DNA of 44,210 nt from Pseudomonas viridiflava (GTDB lineage: Bacteria; Pseudomonadota; Gammaproteobacteria; Pseudomonadales; Pseudomonadaceae). The stretch lies in contig NZ_UTBG01000021.1 of assembly GCF_900580675.1 (NCBI RefSeq), positions 1 to 44,210 of the forward strand, written 5' to 3'. This document shows positions 18,329 to 27,459 of this stretch, in pieces. A model generated the notes under the pieces. It had not been told where the DNA came from and did no database searches. It saw nothing but the letters and a program-made list of their open reading frames with translations. Positions within the stretch are counted from its first letter, which is position 1. Every line of letters begins with the position of its first letter. Both the position numbers and the translations under genes were made by a program.

Positions 18329-19219
18329 TTATGCAGCGCGCTCTTCGCCCGGGTTACGCAGGAAATAACGCTTATATTCCCGGCTGAACTGCGACGTACT
18401 CTGATACCCCACGTTATGCGCCGCTTGCGCCACGCCCATGCCGTCCACCAGCAATAACTGCTGAGCCTTGAGCAAACGCAAGCGCTTCAGGTACTGCACC
18501 GGCGACAACAGCGTGCAGCGCTTGAAATGCTCATGAAAGGTCGACGCACTCATGTGCGCATAACCGGCCAGGGTCTCGATATTCAGCGGCTCGGCGTAAT
18601 GGGCATGCAGGTGATTCAGCGAAGTCGCGATCCGCGAAAATTGCCCTTGCTGTTCCACCAGCGCGCGCAACACATCGGCCTGTGGCCCGCGCAACGCGGT
18701 GAACAACAATTCGCGCACCCGCGCCGGGCCCATGATCCGGCTTTCCAGCGGATCGTGCAGACACTGCAGCAACCGTTCGACGCAACCGCGCATGGCGTCA
18801 TCGAGCACCACCGAGCTCATCGACTCCAGGGTCTGCGCGGCCGGCGGCGGGCCCGCCTGCATGCCCATGGCCATGACCAGTTCGCCAAGCACCACGCGGT
18901 CGATGCCGACGGTGACGCCATACAGCGGCGCATTCGGCAGGGCAAAAGTCTCGCATTCAAACGGCACCGGCATCGCCTGGATCAGGTAATGCCCGGCGCC
19001 GTATTCCAGGGTGCGTGGGCCCAAATACGCGACTTTGCTGCCCTGGGCCACGATCATCAGGCTTGGTTCGTAAATCTGCGGCCCGCGCGCCACGTCACAA
19101 CTGGCGCGTAATACCTTTACACCGGGCAGGTGGGTCGGGGAAAAACCGTCGCGAGGCGTGAGCCCCTTTATCAAGGCAACCAACGCGGCGTTCGCGTCGA
19201 GATGGCGGGTCAACAACAT
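18329..19219 (-). CDS. AraC-family transcriptional regulator (YqhC-like)
   Basis: The 296-residue protein has an N-terminal AraC_N-type sensor (PSLMIVAQGSKVAYLG, then YLIQAMPVPFECE) and two C-terminal helix-turn-helix units (NIETLAGYAHMSASTFHEHF and VAQAAHNVGYQSTSQFSREY), ending in the conserved F-R-E-Y-K-R-Y-F box. This layout is that of E. coli YqhC, which activates aldehyde-reductase genes. It is divergent from a zinc alcohol dehydrogenase with a 182-base gap between the start codons, so it probably controls that gene. Ligand unknown; aldehydes are a reasonable guess from the YqhC precedent. No strong ribosome-binding site precedes the ATG. Confidence 0.9.
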   Translation of the reverse strand: MLLTRHLDANAALVALIKGLTPRDGFSPTHLPGVKVLRASCDVARGPQIYEPSLMIVAQGSKVAYLGPRTLEYGAGHYLIQAMPVPFECETFALPNAPLYGVTVGIDRVVLGELVMAMGMQAGPPPAAQTLESMSSVVLDDAMRGCVERLLQCLHDPLESRIMGPARVRELLFTALRGPQADVLRALVEQQGQFSRIATSLNHLHAHYAEPLNIETLAGYAHMSASTFHEHFKRCTLLSPVQYLKRLRLLKAQQLLLVDGMGVAQAAHNVGYQSTSQFSREYKRYFLRNPGEERAA

Positions 19220-19401
19220 GGCAAAAAACTTCGCGAAAAAGGGATGCGAGCATCATCGCAGATCTGGCGGCCGGTAGATCCAAACCAGGGGCACTCCCGG
19301 ACGAATAGGCATGAGACTCGGAGCAATCACCATGGCCGCATCCGGGGGTGGCGCGGAGAATGGCCCACCTCACTTGTCACTGCTTTTTGCGAGGTTTCCC
19401 C

Positions 19402-20454
19402 ATGTACACCGCTATCGGTTACGCCGCCCAGTCGGCCACCACTCCCCTCGCCCCCATGTCCTTCGAACGCCGCAGCCCGCGCGCCGATGACGTCGCGATC
19501 GAGATTCTCTACTGCGGCGTCTGCCACTCCGACATCCACCAGGCGCGCAACGAATGGGGTATCGCCGTGTACCCGCTGATGCCGGGCCACGAGATCGTCG
19601 GCAAAGTCACCGCCGTCGGCGCCAGCGTCACCGCGCACAAAGTCGGCGACCTGGTCGGCGTGGGCTGCATGGTCGATTCGTGCCGCCACTGCGAAGCGTG
19701 CAAATCGGACCTCGAGCAATACTGCCTCGAAGGCCCGACCATGACCTACGCCACCCCGGACCGCGTGGACGGCAGCAATACCATGGGCGGCTACTCCGAC
19801 AGCATCGTGGTCAGCGAGCACTTCGTGGTCAAGATCCCGGCCAAGCTCGACCTGGCCAGCGCCGCGCCGATCCTGTGTGCAGGCATCACCACCTACTCGC
19901 CGCTCAAGCACTACGGCGTCAAGGCCGGCGATAAAGTCGGGATTCTGGGCATGGGCGGCCTGGGCCACATGGGCATCAAGTTCGCCAAGGCGATGGGCGC
20001 GGAAGTCACGCTGTTCACCCGCTCCGCGAGCAAAGCCGAAGAAGGCCGTCGCCAGGGCGCCGATCACGTGATCGTGTCCACCGATGCCGAACAGATGAAA
20101 GCCGCTGCCGGCAGCTTCGACTTCCTGCTCGACACCATCCCGGTGCAGCACGACCTGAACCCCTACCTCGACGTGCTGCGCTTTGACGGCGTGCACATCC
20201 TGGTCGGCTTGATCGAGCCGGTAGACCCACCGGTTCACGCCGGCAAACTGGTGATGAGCCGCCGCGTCCTGGCGGGCTCGCTGATCGGCGGCATTGCCGA
20301 AACCCAGGAAGTCCTGGATTTCTGCGCCGAGCATGGCATCACCTGCGACATCGAAATGCTCGATATCCGTCAGATCAACGAGGCTTACACACGCATGATC
20401 GCCGGTGATGTGAAGTACCGCTTCGTCATCGACATGGCGACCTTGAAGGCCTGA
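19402..20454 (+). CDS. Zinc-dependent NAD(P) alcohol dehydrogenase (YahK/cinnamyl alcohol dehydrogenase-like)
   Basis: The 350-residue medium-chain dehydrogenase has catalytic-zinc motifs CGVCHSD and GHE (MPGHEIVG), the structural-zinc cysteines in the CRHCEACKSDLEQYC segment and the nucleotide-binding GILGMGGLGHMGIKFAKAMG. It resembles E. coli YahK, a broad-range NADPH aldehyde reductase. The ATG at 19402 has GAGG seven bases upstream, and upstream extension would have no family support. It probably reduces aldehydes to alcohols in the cytoplasm. Context with a YqhC-like regulator suggests aldehyde defence rather than sugar metabolism. Its stop abuts that of the convergent IclR gene inside a 20-base palindrome. 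Confidence 0.93.
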   Translation: MYTAIGYAAQSATTPLAPMSFERRSPRADDVAIEILYCGVCHSDIHQARNEWGIAVYPLMPGHEIVGKVTAVGASVTAHKVGDLVGVGCMVDSCRHCEACKSDLEQYCLEGPTMTYATPDRVDGSNTMGGYSDSIVVSEHFVVKIPAKLDLASAAPILCAGITTYSPLKHYGVKAGDKVGILGMGGLGHMGIKFAKAMGAEVTLFTRSASKAEEGRRQGADHVIVSTDAEQMKAAAGSFDFLLDTIPVQHDLNPYLDVLRFDGVHILVGLIEPVDPPVHAGKLVMSRRVLAGSLIGGIAETQEVLDFCAEHGITCDIEMLDIRQINEAYTRMIAGDVKYRFVIDMATLKA

Positions 20455-20464
20455 TCAGGCCTTC
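20445..20464. repeat. Perfect 20-base palindrome across two convergent stop codons
   Basis: GAAGGCCTGATCAGGCCTTC is its own reverse complement. Its centre falls exactly between the alcohol dehydrogenase stop (20452-20454) and the IclR stop (20455-20457). It can form a hairpin in either transcript and may act as a compact bidirectional 3' end, though it lacks T tracts. Confidence 0.6.
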
Positions 20465-21258
20465 GCGCCCAACTCCGCTGACAGCCGGGCCGCGACCTGT
20501 TTGATGACAGGGATCAGCTCGGCCATTTTCTCCAGCGGCATATAGGGCACGGTACTGGCGATGCTGATGCCGGCGACGATTCGCCGGCTGGCATCGCGCA
20601 CCGGTGCCGCCACGCAACGGATCGACGGTTCGTTGTCTTCCAGATCGAACGCGTAACCGCCCTCCACGTATTCACGCATGCGCTGCTCGAACTGCGCCCA
20701 GGATTGCTCCGGGTGCTGCGGCCATTGCTGGCTCTTGCCACCGGCCGGCAGGCTGGCTTCATACAGGCGCTGCCACTCATCCACCGAGTCATCCAACAAC
20801 ATCGCCTTGCCCACGCCCGTGCGCGCCAGCGGCATGCGATGGCCGACCCGCGAGCGCATTTCCGGGCCATTACGGCCAGGGTTCTTGTGCAGGTAGAGCA
20901 CGTCATCGTATTCGCGAATCGCCAGGTGAATGGTGTCGCCGGTCAACGCCGACAGTTCATCCAGATAGGGGATGGCAAGGCTCACCAACGGCAGTTCTTC
21001 GCGTGCCTGAAACCCCAGCTCGATCAGCTTCGGGCCCAACAGGTAACCGACTTGCGGCACCACGCGCAGGTAGCGCTCGTCCACCAGGCAACTGGCCAGG
21101 CGATGGGTGGTGCTGCGGGTGGTGCCGATGCGCCTGGCGATCTCTTTCAAGTCGCGCGCACCGGCCGCCACCGCTTGCACCACGCCCAGGCCACGCAGCA
21201 AGGTCTGGGTACCGGTGGGCGCGGCGTCTTTGACGGGAGTGTGGGCGTTTTCCTGCAT
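20455..21258 (-). CDS. IclR-family transcriptional regulator
   Basis: The 267-residue protein has an N-terminal winged helix-turn-helix (LKEIARRIGTTRSTTHRLASCL, about residues 38-59) and a C-terminal IclR effector domain (GDTIHLAIREYDDVLYLHK, RTGVGKAMLL, GYAFDLEDNEPSIRCVAAPVRD). The ATG at 21258 is preferred to 21294, which has no ribosome-binding site. IclR proteins often control sugar-acid or aromatic catabolism. It lies just downstream of the arabinose transport genes but separated from them by a REPIN, so a role in sugar regulation is possible but not shown. Confidence 0.9.
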   Translation of the reverse strand: MQENAHTPVKDAAPTGTQTLLRGLGVVQAVAAGARDLKEIARRIGTTRSTTHRLASCLVDERYLRVVPQVGYLLGPKLIELGFQAREELPLVSLAIPYLDELSALTGDTIHLAIREYDDVLYLHKNPGRNGPEMRSRVGHRMPLARTGVGKAMLLDDSVDEWQRLYEASLPAGGKSQQWPQHPEQSWAQFEQRMREYVEGGYAFDLEDNEPSIRCVAAPVRDASRRIVAGISIASTVPYMPLEKMAELIPVIKQVAARLSAELGAKA

Positions 21259-21313
21259 ATCGGGCCTATTGGGAAGTACGAAAACGGCGAGCATTATGAT
21301 CTCTGGTGCCTTC

Positions 21314-21447
21314 TGTGGCGAGCAGGCTTGCCCTGCGTTGGGCTGCGAAGCAGACCCAGTAAAATCACCGCGAAATGTCTGCTAAAACACGGCGCCTGGT
21401 TCTAGGGCCGCTTCGCAGCCCAACGCAGGGCAAGCCTGCTCGCCACA
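21314..21447. repeat. REPIN-like inverted repeat, GTGGCGAGCAGG family, copy 1
   Basis: Two perfect 38-base arms (21314-21351 and 21410-21447) beginning TGTGGCGAGCAGGCTTGCCC surround a 58-base centre. The same arm sequence recurs at 40048-40182. This is the paired-REP (REPIN) architecture known from P. fluorescens, mobilised in trans by RAYT transposases; none is seen here. It sits between araH and the IclR gene. Confidence 0.9.
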
Positions 21448-21469
21448 ACAAGCTGATCAGCAGCAAAAG

Positions 21470-22435
21470 TCAACGTTGCTTCATGCGGTCGATAATCACC
21501 GCCAGCAACAGGATCGAACCGCGGATCACGTACTGGTAGAAAGTGTCGATGTTCTTCAGGTTCATCGCGTTCTCGATGATCGCCAGAATCAGCACCCCGG
21601 CGATCACATGGCGGATCATCCCCACCCCGCCGCTCAGCGACACCCCGCCCAGCACACACGCCGAAATCACCGTCAGCTCAAAGCCCTGGCCGATCATCGG
21701 CTGGCCCGAGGTCATGCGCGACGCGAGGATCACCCCGGCCAACGCGCCGATCAGACCGTGCACGGCAAAGATGATGATCTTGGTGCGATCGACGTTCACC
21801 CCGGCCAGCAGCGCCGCTTCCTGGTTGCCGCCAATCGCCATGGTGTTGCGCCCGTAGGTGGTGTAGTTGAGCAACCAACCAAAAAACACAAAGCACAGAA
21901 TGGTGATGATGATCGGCACCGGCACGCCCAGCAGTTGGCCGTTGCCGAACACGAAGAACCTTTCGTCCATCACGCCGACGGCCTTGCCGTTGGAAAAGAT
22001 GTAGGCCAGGCCGCGCACAATCTGCATGGTCGCCAGGGTCGCAATCAACGCGTTGATTCGCAGCTTGGCGATCACGATCCCATTGATCAGCCCCACCACC
22101 AGGCCCATCGCCAACGCCGCCGAAACCCCGAGCACCACGCTGTCGGTGTCGCGAATCACAATCCCCGCCACCACCCCGGCGCAGGCGATCACCGAACCCA
22201 CCGACAAGTCGAAGTGCCCCGACGCCAGGCAGAACAGCATAGTGCACGCCGCGATGCCCACAGTCGAAATCGCCAGGCCCAGGCCGCGCATGTTCAGCGG
22301 CGAGAGGAAGTTGTCGATAAACACCGCGCTGAGCACAAAGATGCTCAACGCCGCCAGCAGCATCACCCAGTCATCAAGGAACTTGCGCTGGTTGAAACCC
22401 GGCCAGAAGCCCTTTGCAGTTTTTACCTCGGACAT
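21470..22435 (-). CDS. araH: L-arabinose ABC transporter permease
   Basis: The 321-residue polytopic protein has about 8-10 hydrophobic segments. The BPD_transp_2 signatures are ASGHFDLSVGSVIACAGV, GLINGIVIAKLRINALIATLAT and GGVSLSGGVG. It is most like AraH of the CUT2 sugar-importer family. The ATG at 22435 follows AGAGGG by seven bases. It would form the inner-membrane channel with AraG as ATPase and AraF as binding protein. It is the last gene of the minus-strand arabinose operon. Confidence 0.93.
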   Translation of the reverse strand: MSEVKTAKGFWPGFNQRKFLDDWVMLLAALSIFVLSAVFIDNFLSPLNMRGLGLAISTVGIAACTMLFCLASGHFDLSVGSVIACAGVVAGIVIRDTDSVVLGVSAALAMGLVVGLINGIVIAKLRINALIATLATMQIVRGLAYIFSNGKAVGVMDERFFVFGNGQLLGVPVPIIITILCFVFFGWLLNYTTYGRNTMAIGGNQEAALLAGVNVDRTKIIIFAVHGLIGALAGVILASRMTSGQPMIGQGFELTVISACVLGGVSLSGGVGMIRHVIAGVLILAIIENAMNLKNIDTFYQYVIRGSILLLAVIIDRMKQR

Positions 22436-22454
22436 AGCCAAACCCTCTTGTTCT

Positions 22455-23954
22455 TCAAGCCCGCGAACGCGGGAGCGCCAATTGCAGCAGGCGTGCTTCG
22501 TCCGCTTGATCGCGGGTCAATTCGCCGGTCAGGGCGCCTTCGCTCATCACCAGGATGCGGTCGGAAATCCCCATCACTTCCATCAGGTCGCTGGACACCA
22601 CGATCACCGCAATGCCGCTGGCGGCCAGGTTGTGGATGATCTGGTAGATCTCCGACTTGGCGCCGATGTCGATGCCACGGGTCGGTTCATCCAGCAGCAG
22701 GACTTTCATCGGCATCGACAGCCAGCGGCCCAGAATCGCCTTCTGCTGGTTGCCGCCGGAGAGGTACATGATTTTCTGCTCGGCGTTTGGCGTCTTGACC
22801 TTCATCGCCTTGATTTGCTGGTCGGCGTTGCCCTTTTCCCAGCCTTCGCGCAGCAGCCAACCAAAGGTGGAATGCGCGCCACGCGCACTGATGTTGATGT
22901 TCTCGGCCACGCTGGAGAGCGGGATGATGCCTTCCTTTTTGCGGTCTTCCGGGCACAGCAGCACACCTGCGTCGATGGCGTCGCGCGGCGTGCGCAGGTT
23001 CAGGTTTTCACCACAGAGTTGCAGTTGCCCGGCGGTAGACCGCGTCAGCCCGCTGAGCAGCCGAAATAACTCGGTACGCCCGGCGCCGACCAGGCCGAAC
23101 AGCCCGAGAATCTCGCCCTTGTGCACCTGAAAACTCACTGGCTCACGCAAGCCCGGACCGAGCAGGCCCTGGACTTCAAGCGCGACGTCGCCGTGTGCGC
23201 GTGGGCGGTAGTCGTAGATGTCCTGAATGTCGCGACCGACCATGCAGGTCACCAACTGGTCATGGGTCAGCGCGGCCATGTCGTCAAAGGTGCGCACGAA
23301 GCGGCCATCCTTGAACACCGTGACCGCGTTGCAGATGCGGAACACCTCTTCCATGCGATGGGACACATACAGCACCACTTTGCCCTCGTCACGCAGGCGC
23401 GTGATGATCGCCATCAGCCGGTCGATTTCCCGCGCAGACAAACTGCTGGTCGGTTCGTCGAAGGCAATCACATGCGCACCACGCGACAGCGCCTTGGCGA
23501 TTTCCACCAATTGACGCTGGCCGAGGGACAGGCGCCCGAGCTTTTCGTCCGGGTCGATTTCATCGGCCAGGCCTTTCAGACACGCCAGCGCCTGCTTGCG
23601 CAACACACCGCGATTGACCACGCCGAAGCGCGTCGGCAAATGCCCCAGAAACAGGTTTTCCGCCACGCTCATTTCCGGCACTAGGTGCAGCTCCTGGTGG
23701 ATCACCGCCACGCCGCTGGCGATGCTGTCGGCGGCGGATTTGAAATCCATGGTCTGCTCGCCGATCTGCACCGTGCCGCTGCTCGGCAGGTAGGCCCCGC
23801 CGAGGATTTTCAGCAACGTGGACTTGCCCGCGCCGTTCTCGCCCATCAACGCGTGTACCTGGTGCGGCCGCGCTTCAAAGCTGATCTGCGCCAGGGCTTT
23901 CACACCGGGAAACTCCTTGCCGATGCCATTGAAACGCAGGGCCGCGCCGCTCAT
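22455..23954 (-). CDS. araG: L-arabinose ABC transporter ATP-binding protein
   Basis: The 499-residue protein has two fused nucleotide-binding domains, as in AraG/RbsA. The first has Walker A GENGAGKST (38-46), signature LSLGQRQ and Walker B VIAFDEPTSSLS. The second has the degenerate Walker A GLVGAGRTE, signature LSGGNQQK and Walker B VLLLDEPTRGID. The ATG at 23954 overlaps the araF stop as ATGA (23951-23954), which fixes the start; a longer frame to 24062 would run deep into araF. It powers sugar uptake through AraH. Confidence 0.95.
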   Translation of the reverse strand: MSGAALRFNGIGKEFPGVKALAQISFEARPHQVHALMGENGAGKSTLLKILGGAYLPSSGTVQIGEQTMDFKSAADSIASGVAVIHQELHLVPEMSVAENLFLGHLPTRFGVVNRGVLRKQALACLKGLADEIDPDEKLGRLSLGQRQLVEIAKALSRGAHVIAFDEPTSSLSAREIDRLMAIITRLRDEGKVVLYVSHRMEEVFRICNAVTVFKDGRFVRTFDDMAALTHDQLVTCMVGRDIQDIYDYRPRAHGDVALEVQGLLGPGLREPVSFQVHKGEILGLFGLVGAGRTELFRLLSGLTRSTAGQLQLCGENLNLRTPRDAIDAGVLLCPEDRKKEGIIPLSSVAENINISARGAHSTFGWLLREGWEKGNADQQIKAMKVKTPNAEQKIMYLSGGNQQKAILGRWLSMPMKVLLLDEPTRGIDIGAKSEIYQIIHNLAASGIAVIVVSSDLMEVMGISDRILVMSEGALTGELTRDQADEARLLQLALPRSRA

Positions 23955-24955
23955 TTCCAGAGCCCGATTTTGGTCAGTTCTTCCTGGAAGTTGGCGCGGG
24001 TGATCAGGGTCACTTCGTCCATGGCGGTGTACTTCGCAGGCTCCTTGCCGGTGGTGACCCACTCGTACATCGCCAGCGCCGTGTTGTAGCCCTCGATGTG
24101 CGGGCTGGGCAGCATCGAGCCGAAGAAACCGCTGTCGGCTTTCTTCAATTCGCCGATGGCGTCGGTGCCATTGATGCCGATACCGATCACGTTGGCCGCT
24201 TTAAAGCCGGCGCTTTCGGTAGCGCGCACGCCGCCGAGCACGGTGTTGTCGTTCATGCCGCCGATGATCAGGTTTTTCGCGCCGCTGGGCAGCTTGACCA
24301 GGGCCGAGTTGGTGGCGTCCATGCTGCCGGGCACGTCGAGGGTTTTCAGCGCGGCGGTGAGGATGTGGTCCTTGGGAATGCCGGCCTCTTCCAGGGATTT
24401 GATCGAGCCGTCAGTGCGTTTTTTACCGGTGTCGAGTTCGTTATAGGTGTTGATCACGGCGTAGGTTTCTTTCCAGTCCCAGCCGCGTTTTTTGGCTTCG
24501 GCGGCCATGGCGGCGCCCTGTTTCTGGCCGACTTCAAAGGCAGCCATGCCCAGGTACGGCACGTCCTCCATGAAGTTGCCTTTGGCATCGACGAAACGGT
24601 CATCCACGGCCATCACTTTCAAACCGTTGGCCTTGGCCTTGGCGACAATGGCCGGGCCGAGGGACACGTCCGGCGGGCAGATCACAAAGCCCTTGGCGCC
24701 GTTGGCGGCCAGGCTGTCGATGGCCGAGAGGGTCTTCTCGCCATCCGGTACGGCGATTTTGATCACGGTAAAACCGTGCTCCTTGCCGGCTTTTTCGGCA
24801 AAGGCCCACTCGGTCTGGAACCAGGGCTCTTCAGCCTGCTTGACCAAAAAACCGATCTTCACTTCTTCAGCGGCCAGCAACAGCCCGCTCAAGCTCAGGG
24901 CCGAGACCGCCACAGCGGCGCAGCACAGGGAACGCAAACCACGACGACGATTCAT
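23951..24955 (-). CDS. araF: L-arabinose-binding periplasmic protein
   Basis: The 334-residue protein has an Arg-rich signal peptide (core about 11-27, cleavage near SGLLLA-AEE). A mature periplasmic-binding fold follows, with EVKIGFLVKQAEEPWFQTEWAFAE, FVICPPDVSLGPAIV and GMNDNTVLGGVRATE. The KQAEEPWFQTEW stretch and length are those of AraF, which also binds D-galactose-type pentose/hexose epimers in some species. It delivers sugar to AraGH. It is spaced 36 bases after the lactonase gene, so uptake and catabolism are co-transcribed. Confidence 0.94.
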   Translation of the reverse strand: MNRRRGLRSLCCAAVAVSALSLSGLLLAAEEVKIGFLVKQAEEPWFQTEWAFAEKAGKEHGFTVIKIAVPDGEKTLSAIDSLAANGAKGFVICPPDVSLGPAIVAKAKANGLKVMAVDDRFVDAKGNFMEDVPYLGMAAFEVGQKQGAAMAAEAKKRGWDWKETYAVINTYNELDTGKKRTDGSIKSLEEAGIPKDHILTAALKTLDVPGSMDATNSALVKLPSGAKNLIIGGMNDNTVLGGVRATESAGFKAANVIGIGINGTDAIGELKKADSGFFGSMLPSPHIEGYNTALAMYEWVTTGKEPAKYTAMDEVTLITRANFQEELTKIGLWK

Positions 24956-24991
24956 ACGGGTGACTCCTTGTTGTTATTTTCAGTCTTGGGT

Positions 24992-25855
24992 TTAACCGGC
25001 AAAGCGGTGACAGGGCTTGCCTGCCACGTCGACCTCGATGGCCAATACTGCGCCGTCGAGGGGGTGATCCAATGGGCTGGCTGCACTGGTGATGTACAGC
25101 GTGGTGAGGTTGGGACCGCCGAATACACAGCTGGTCGGGCGGCTCACGGGCAGTTCGATGATGCGGTCGACCTCACCTTGCGGCGTCAGTCGCAGCAGGC
25201 AACTGCCGTCCCAGCGGGCATTCCAGATGTAGCCGTCAACGTCCATCGCCGAGCCGTCCGGCCCGCCGCGCGAGTGCGGGCCGAACCACACCTGGGCCGG
25301 GTCGAGTTGGCCATCGGCCTGGATTGAGTGGCGATACAGCGTGCCGTCCATGCTGTCGCCGAAATGCACGTGAGCGCCGTCGTCGCTCCAGAGCAAGGTG
25401 TTGGGAATGCCCAGGCCCTGCAGCAACGGCGTGACCTGCCCGCCCGCATCGATGCGAAACAGGCCACCGGAGCGGCGGGTGATCGGCAGGTCTTCACCGT
25501 GCTCGCCGATGTTGTTCTGCATGGTGCCCAGCCACAGGCGGCCCCTGGCATCGCAGCGCGCTTCGTTGCCGCGGTTGCCCGGTTGCGGGTCGGCCACGCA
25601 CAGCAGGGTCAGGGCTTCGGTGCTGAGGTCGAGGCGGTAAACGCCGCTGCTCAAGGTCACCAACGCGTCGCCGCTTTCACACGGGATAAACGCCGAGACA
25701 TGCTCGGGCAGTTGCCAGACCTGCAACTGCCCGCCCATCAGGCGCAGTGCCTGTTTACCGGCGATATTGACCCAGTACAGCGCCTGGCTCGGCGCGTCCC
25801 AGAACGGCGCTTCACCCAACTGCGCACGGTGTGCAGTCACTGCGCTCAACGACAT
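24992..25855 (-). CDS. SMP-30/gluconolactonase-family lactonase, probable L-arabinonolactonase
   Basis: The 287-residue beta-propeller protein has the SMP-30 metal-site residues E15 (GEAPFWD), N97 (RGNEARCDARG), N152 (IPNTLLWSDD) and D200 (GGPDGSAMD). These enzymes open sugar lactones. Placed between an arabinose importer and 2-oxoglutarate-semialdehyde dehydrogenase, it most likely hydrolyses L-arabino-1,4-lactone to L-arabinonate. Substrate is inferred from the operon; other aldonolactones would also fit the fold. Confidence 0.9.
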   Translation of the reverse strand: MSLSAVTAHRAQLGEAPFWDAPSQALYWVNIAGKQALRLMGGQLQVWQLPEHVSAFIPCESGDALVTLSSGVYRLDLSTEALTLLCVADPQPGNRGNEARCDARGRLWLGTMQNNIGEHGEDLPITRRSGGLFRIDAGGQVTPLLQGLGIPNTLLWSDDGAHVHFGDSMDGTLYRHSIQADGQLDPAQVWFGPHSRGGPDGSAMDVDGYIWNARWDGSCLLRLTPQGEVDRIIELPVSRPTSCVFGGPNLTTLYITSAASPLDHPLDGAVLAIEVDVAGKPCHRFAG

Positions 25856-25867
25856 GAAACCTCCTTT

Positions 25868-27448
25868 TTACAGCGCATCGCGCGATGGCGTGCCATCCAC
25901 CAGGCGCTGGATACGCAACGGGTTGGCGTTTTTCAACGCATCGGGCAGCAGGCTATCAGGGTAGTTCTGGAAGCACACGGGCCGCAGGAAACGGTCGATG
26001 GCCAGGGTGCCGACCGAGGTGCCGCGCGCGTCGGAAGTCGCCGGATAAGGGCCGCCGTGGACCATCGAATCGCAGACCTCCACGCCGGTCGGGTAGCCGT
26101 TGAGCAGGATGCGCCCGACCTTCTGTTCCAGCAGCGGCGTGAGTTCGGCGAACTGTTCAAAGTCCGCCGGCTCGCCGATGATTGTCGCCGTGAGTTGGCC
26201 GTGCAGGCCGTGCAAGGCGGCGCTGAGCTGGGCCTGGTCGGCGACTTCGACAAACACCGTGGTGGGGCCGAACACTTCTTCCTGCAGCACTTCATCGCCG
26301 TCGATCAACAGGCGCACATCGGCCTTGAACAGCTGCGGCTGCGCCTGCTTGCCCGCCTGGGCGCTGCCGGCCAGGTGTTGAATGCCAGGGTGCGCGAGGA
26401 GTTTTTCCAGGCCTTTGCCGTAGCTGCTCAGGGTACCGGCATTGAGCATGGTTTGCGCCGGTTGGTCGCCGATCAGTCGCGCCACCTGCTGGGTGAACGC
26501 GGTAAAGGCTGGCGAGGCGAGACCGATCACCAGGCCAGGGTTGGTGCAGAACTGGCCGCAGCCTTGCACCACCGAGGCCGTCAGGTCGCGGGCCACGCTT
26601 TCCGCGCGCGCCTGCAAGGCCTGAGGCAGCACGATGACCGGGTTGATGCTCGACATCTCGGCGAACACCGGGATCGGCTGCGGGCGTGCCGCGGCCATGT
26701 CGCACAGGGCGCGACCGCCCTTGAGCGAGCCGGTAAAGCCGACCGCCTGGATCGCCGGGTGCTTGACCAGCGCCTCGCCGACGCCGCCGCCGAAGATCAT
26801 ATTGAACACGCCCGCCGGCATCTCGGTGGCCTCGGCCGCACGAATGATTGCACTGGCCACCTGTTCAGCCGTGGCCATATGCCCGCTGTGCGCCTTGAAC
26901 ACCACCGGGCAGCCGGCCGCCAGCGCTGCGGCGGTATCGCCGCCCGCCGTGGAAAACGCCAGGGGAAAATTGCTCGCGCCAAACACGGCGACCGGGCCCA
27001 GGCCGATGCGGTATTGGCGCAGGTCCGGGCGCGGCAGTGGCTGGCGATCCGGCAGGGCCTTGTCGATGCGCGCGCCGTAAAAGTCACCGCGACGCAACAC
27101 GGTGGCGAACAGGCGCATCTGGCCGCTGGTACGCCCGCGTTCGCCTTTGATGCGTGCAGCCGGCAGCGCGGTTTCGCGGCAGACCAGCTCGATGAAGTTA
27201 TCGCTCAGGGCATCCAGCTCATCGGCTATCGCGTCCAGGAACTGCGCGCGGCGCGCGGCACTCAGTGCGCGGTACGCCGGGTAAGCCGCCGCGGCAGCCT
27301 TGGCGGCGGCGTCGACTTCCTGCGGGGTGGCCTGGTAGAAATCCTGGGGCAAGGCTTCGCCGGTCGCCGCATCGACGCTTTGCAGCTTGACGTCGCCATT
27401 GGCGCTGCGCTGGCCGCCGATGTAGTTGTGGCCGAGGAACTGGGTCAT
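25868..27448 (-). CDS. 2-oxoglutarate (alpha-ketoglutaric) semialdehyde dehydrogenase
   Basis: The 526-residue aldehyde dehydrogenase (NADP+-type, longer than classical ALDHs) has GASNFPLAFS at 158-167, the general base E264 (FAEMSSINP) and the catalytic C301 in GQFCTNPG. The FAEMSSINP and KGERGRTSGQ wording is that of the 2,5-dioxovalerate dehydrogenase group. It converts 2,5-dioxopentanoate to 2-oxoglutarate, the last step of the non-phosphorylative arabinose route, feeding the TCA cycle. It is spaced 12 bases from both neighbours, showing tight operon packing. Confidence 0.93.
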   Translation of the reverse strand: MTQFLGHNYIGGQRSANGDVKLQSVDAATGEALPQDFYQATPQEVDAAAKAAAAAYPAYRALSAARRAQFLDAIADELDALSDNFIELVCRETALPAARIKGERGRTSGQMRLFATVLRRGDFYGARIDKALPDRQPLPRPDLRQYRIGLGPVAVFGASNFPLAFSTAGGDTAAALAAGCPVVFKAHSGHMATAEQVASAIIRAAEATEMPAGVFNMIFGGGVGEALVKHPAIQAVGFTGSLKGGRALCDMAAARPQPIPVFAEMSSINPVIVLPQALQARAESVARDLTASVVQGCGQFCTNPGLVIGLASPAFTAFTQQVARLIGDQPAQTMLNAGTLSSYGKGLEKLLAHPGIQHLAGSAQAGKQAQPQLFKADVRLLIDGDEVLQEEVFGPTTVFVEVADQAQLSAALHGLHGQLTATIIGEPADFEQFAELTPLLEQKVGRILLNGYPTGVEVCDSMVHGGPYPATSDARGTSVGTLAIDRFLRPVCFQNYPDSLLPDALKNANPLRIQRLVDGTPSRDAL

Positions 27449-27459
27449 GTTGATCTCCT

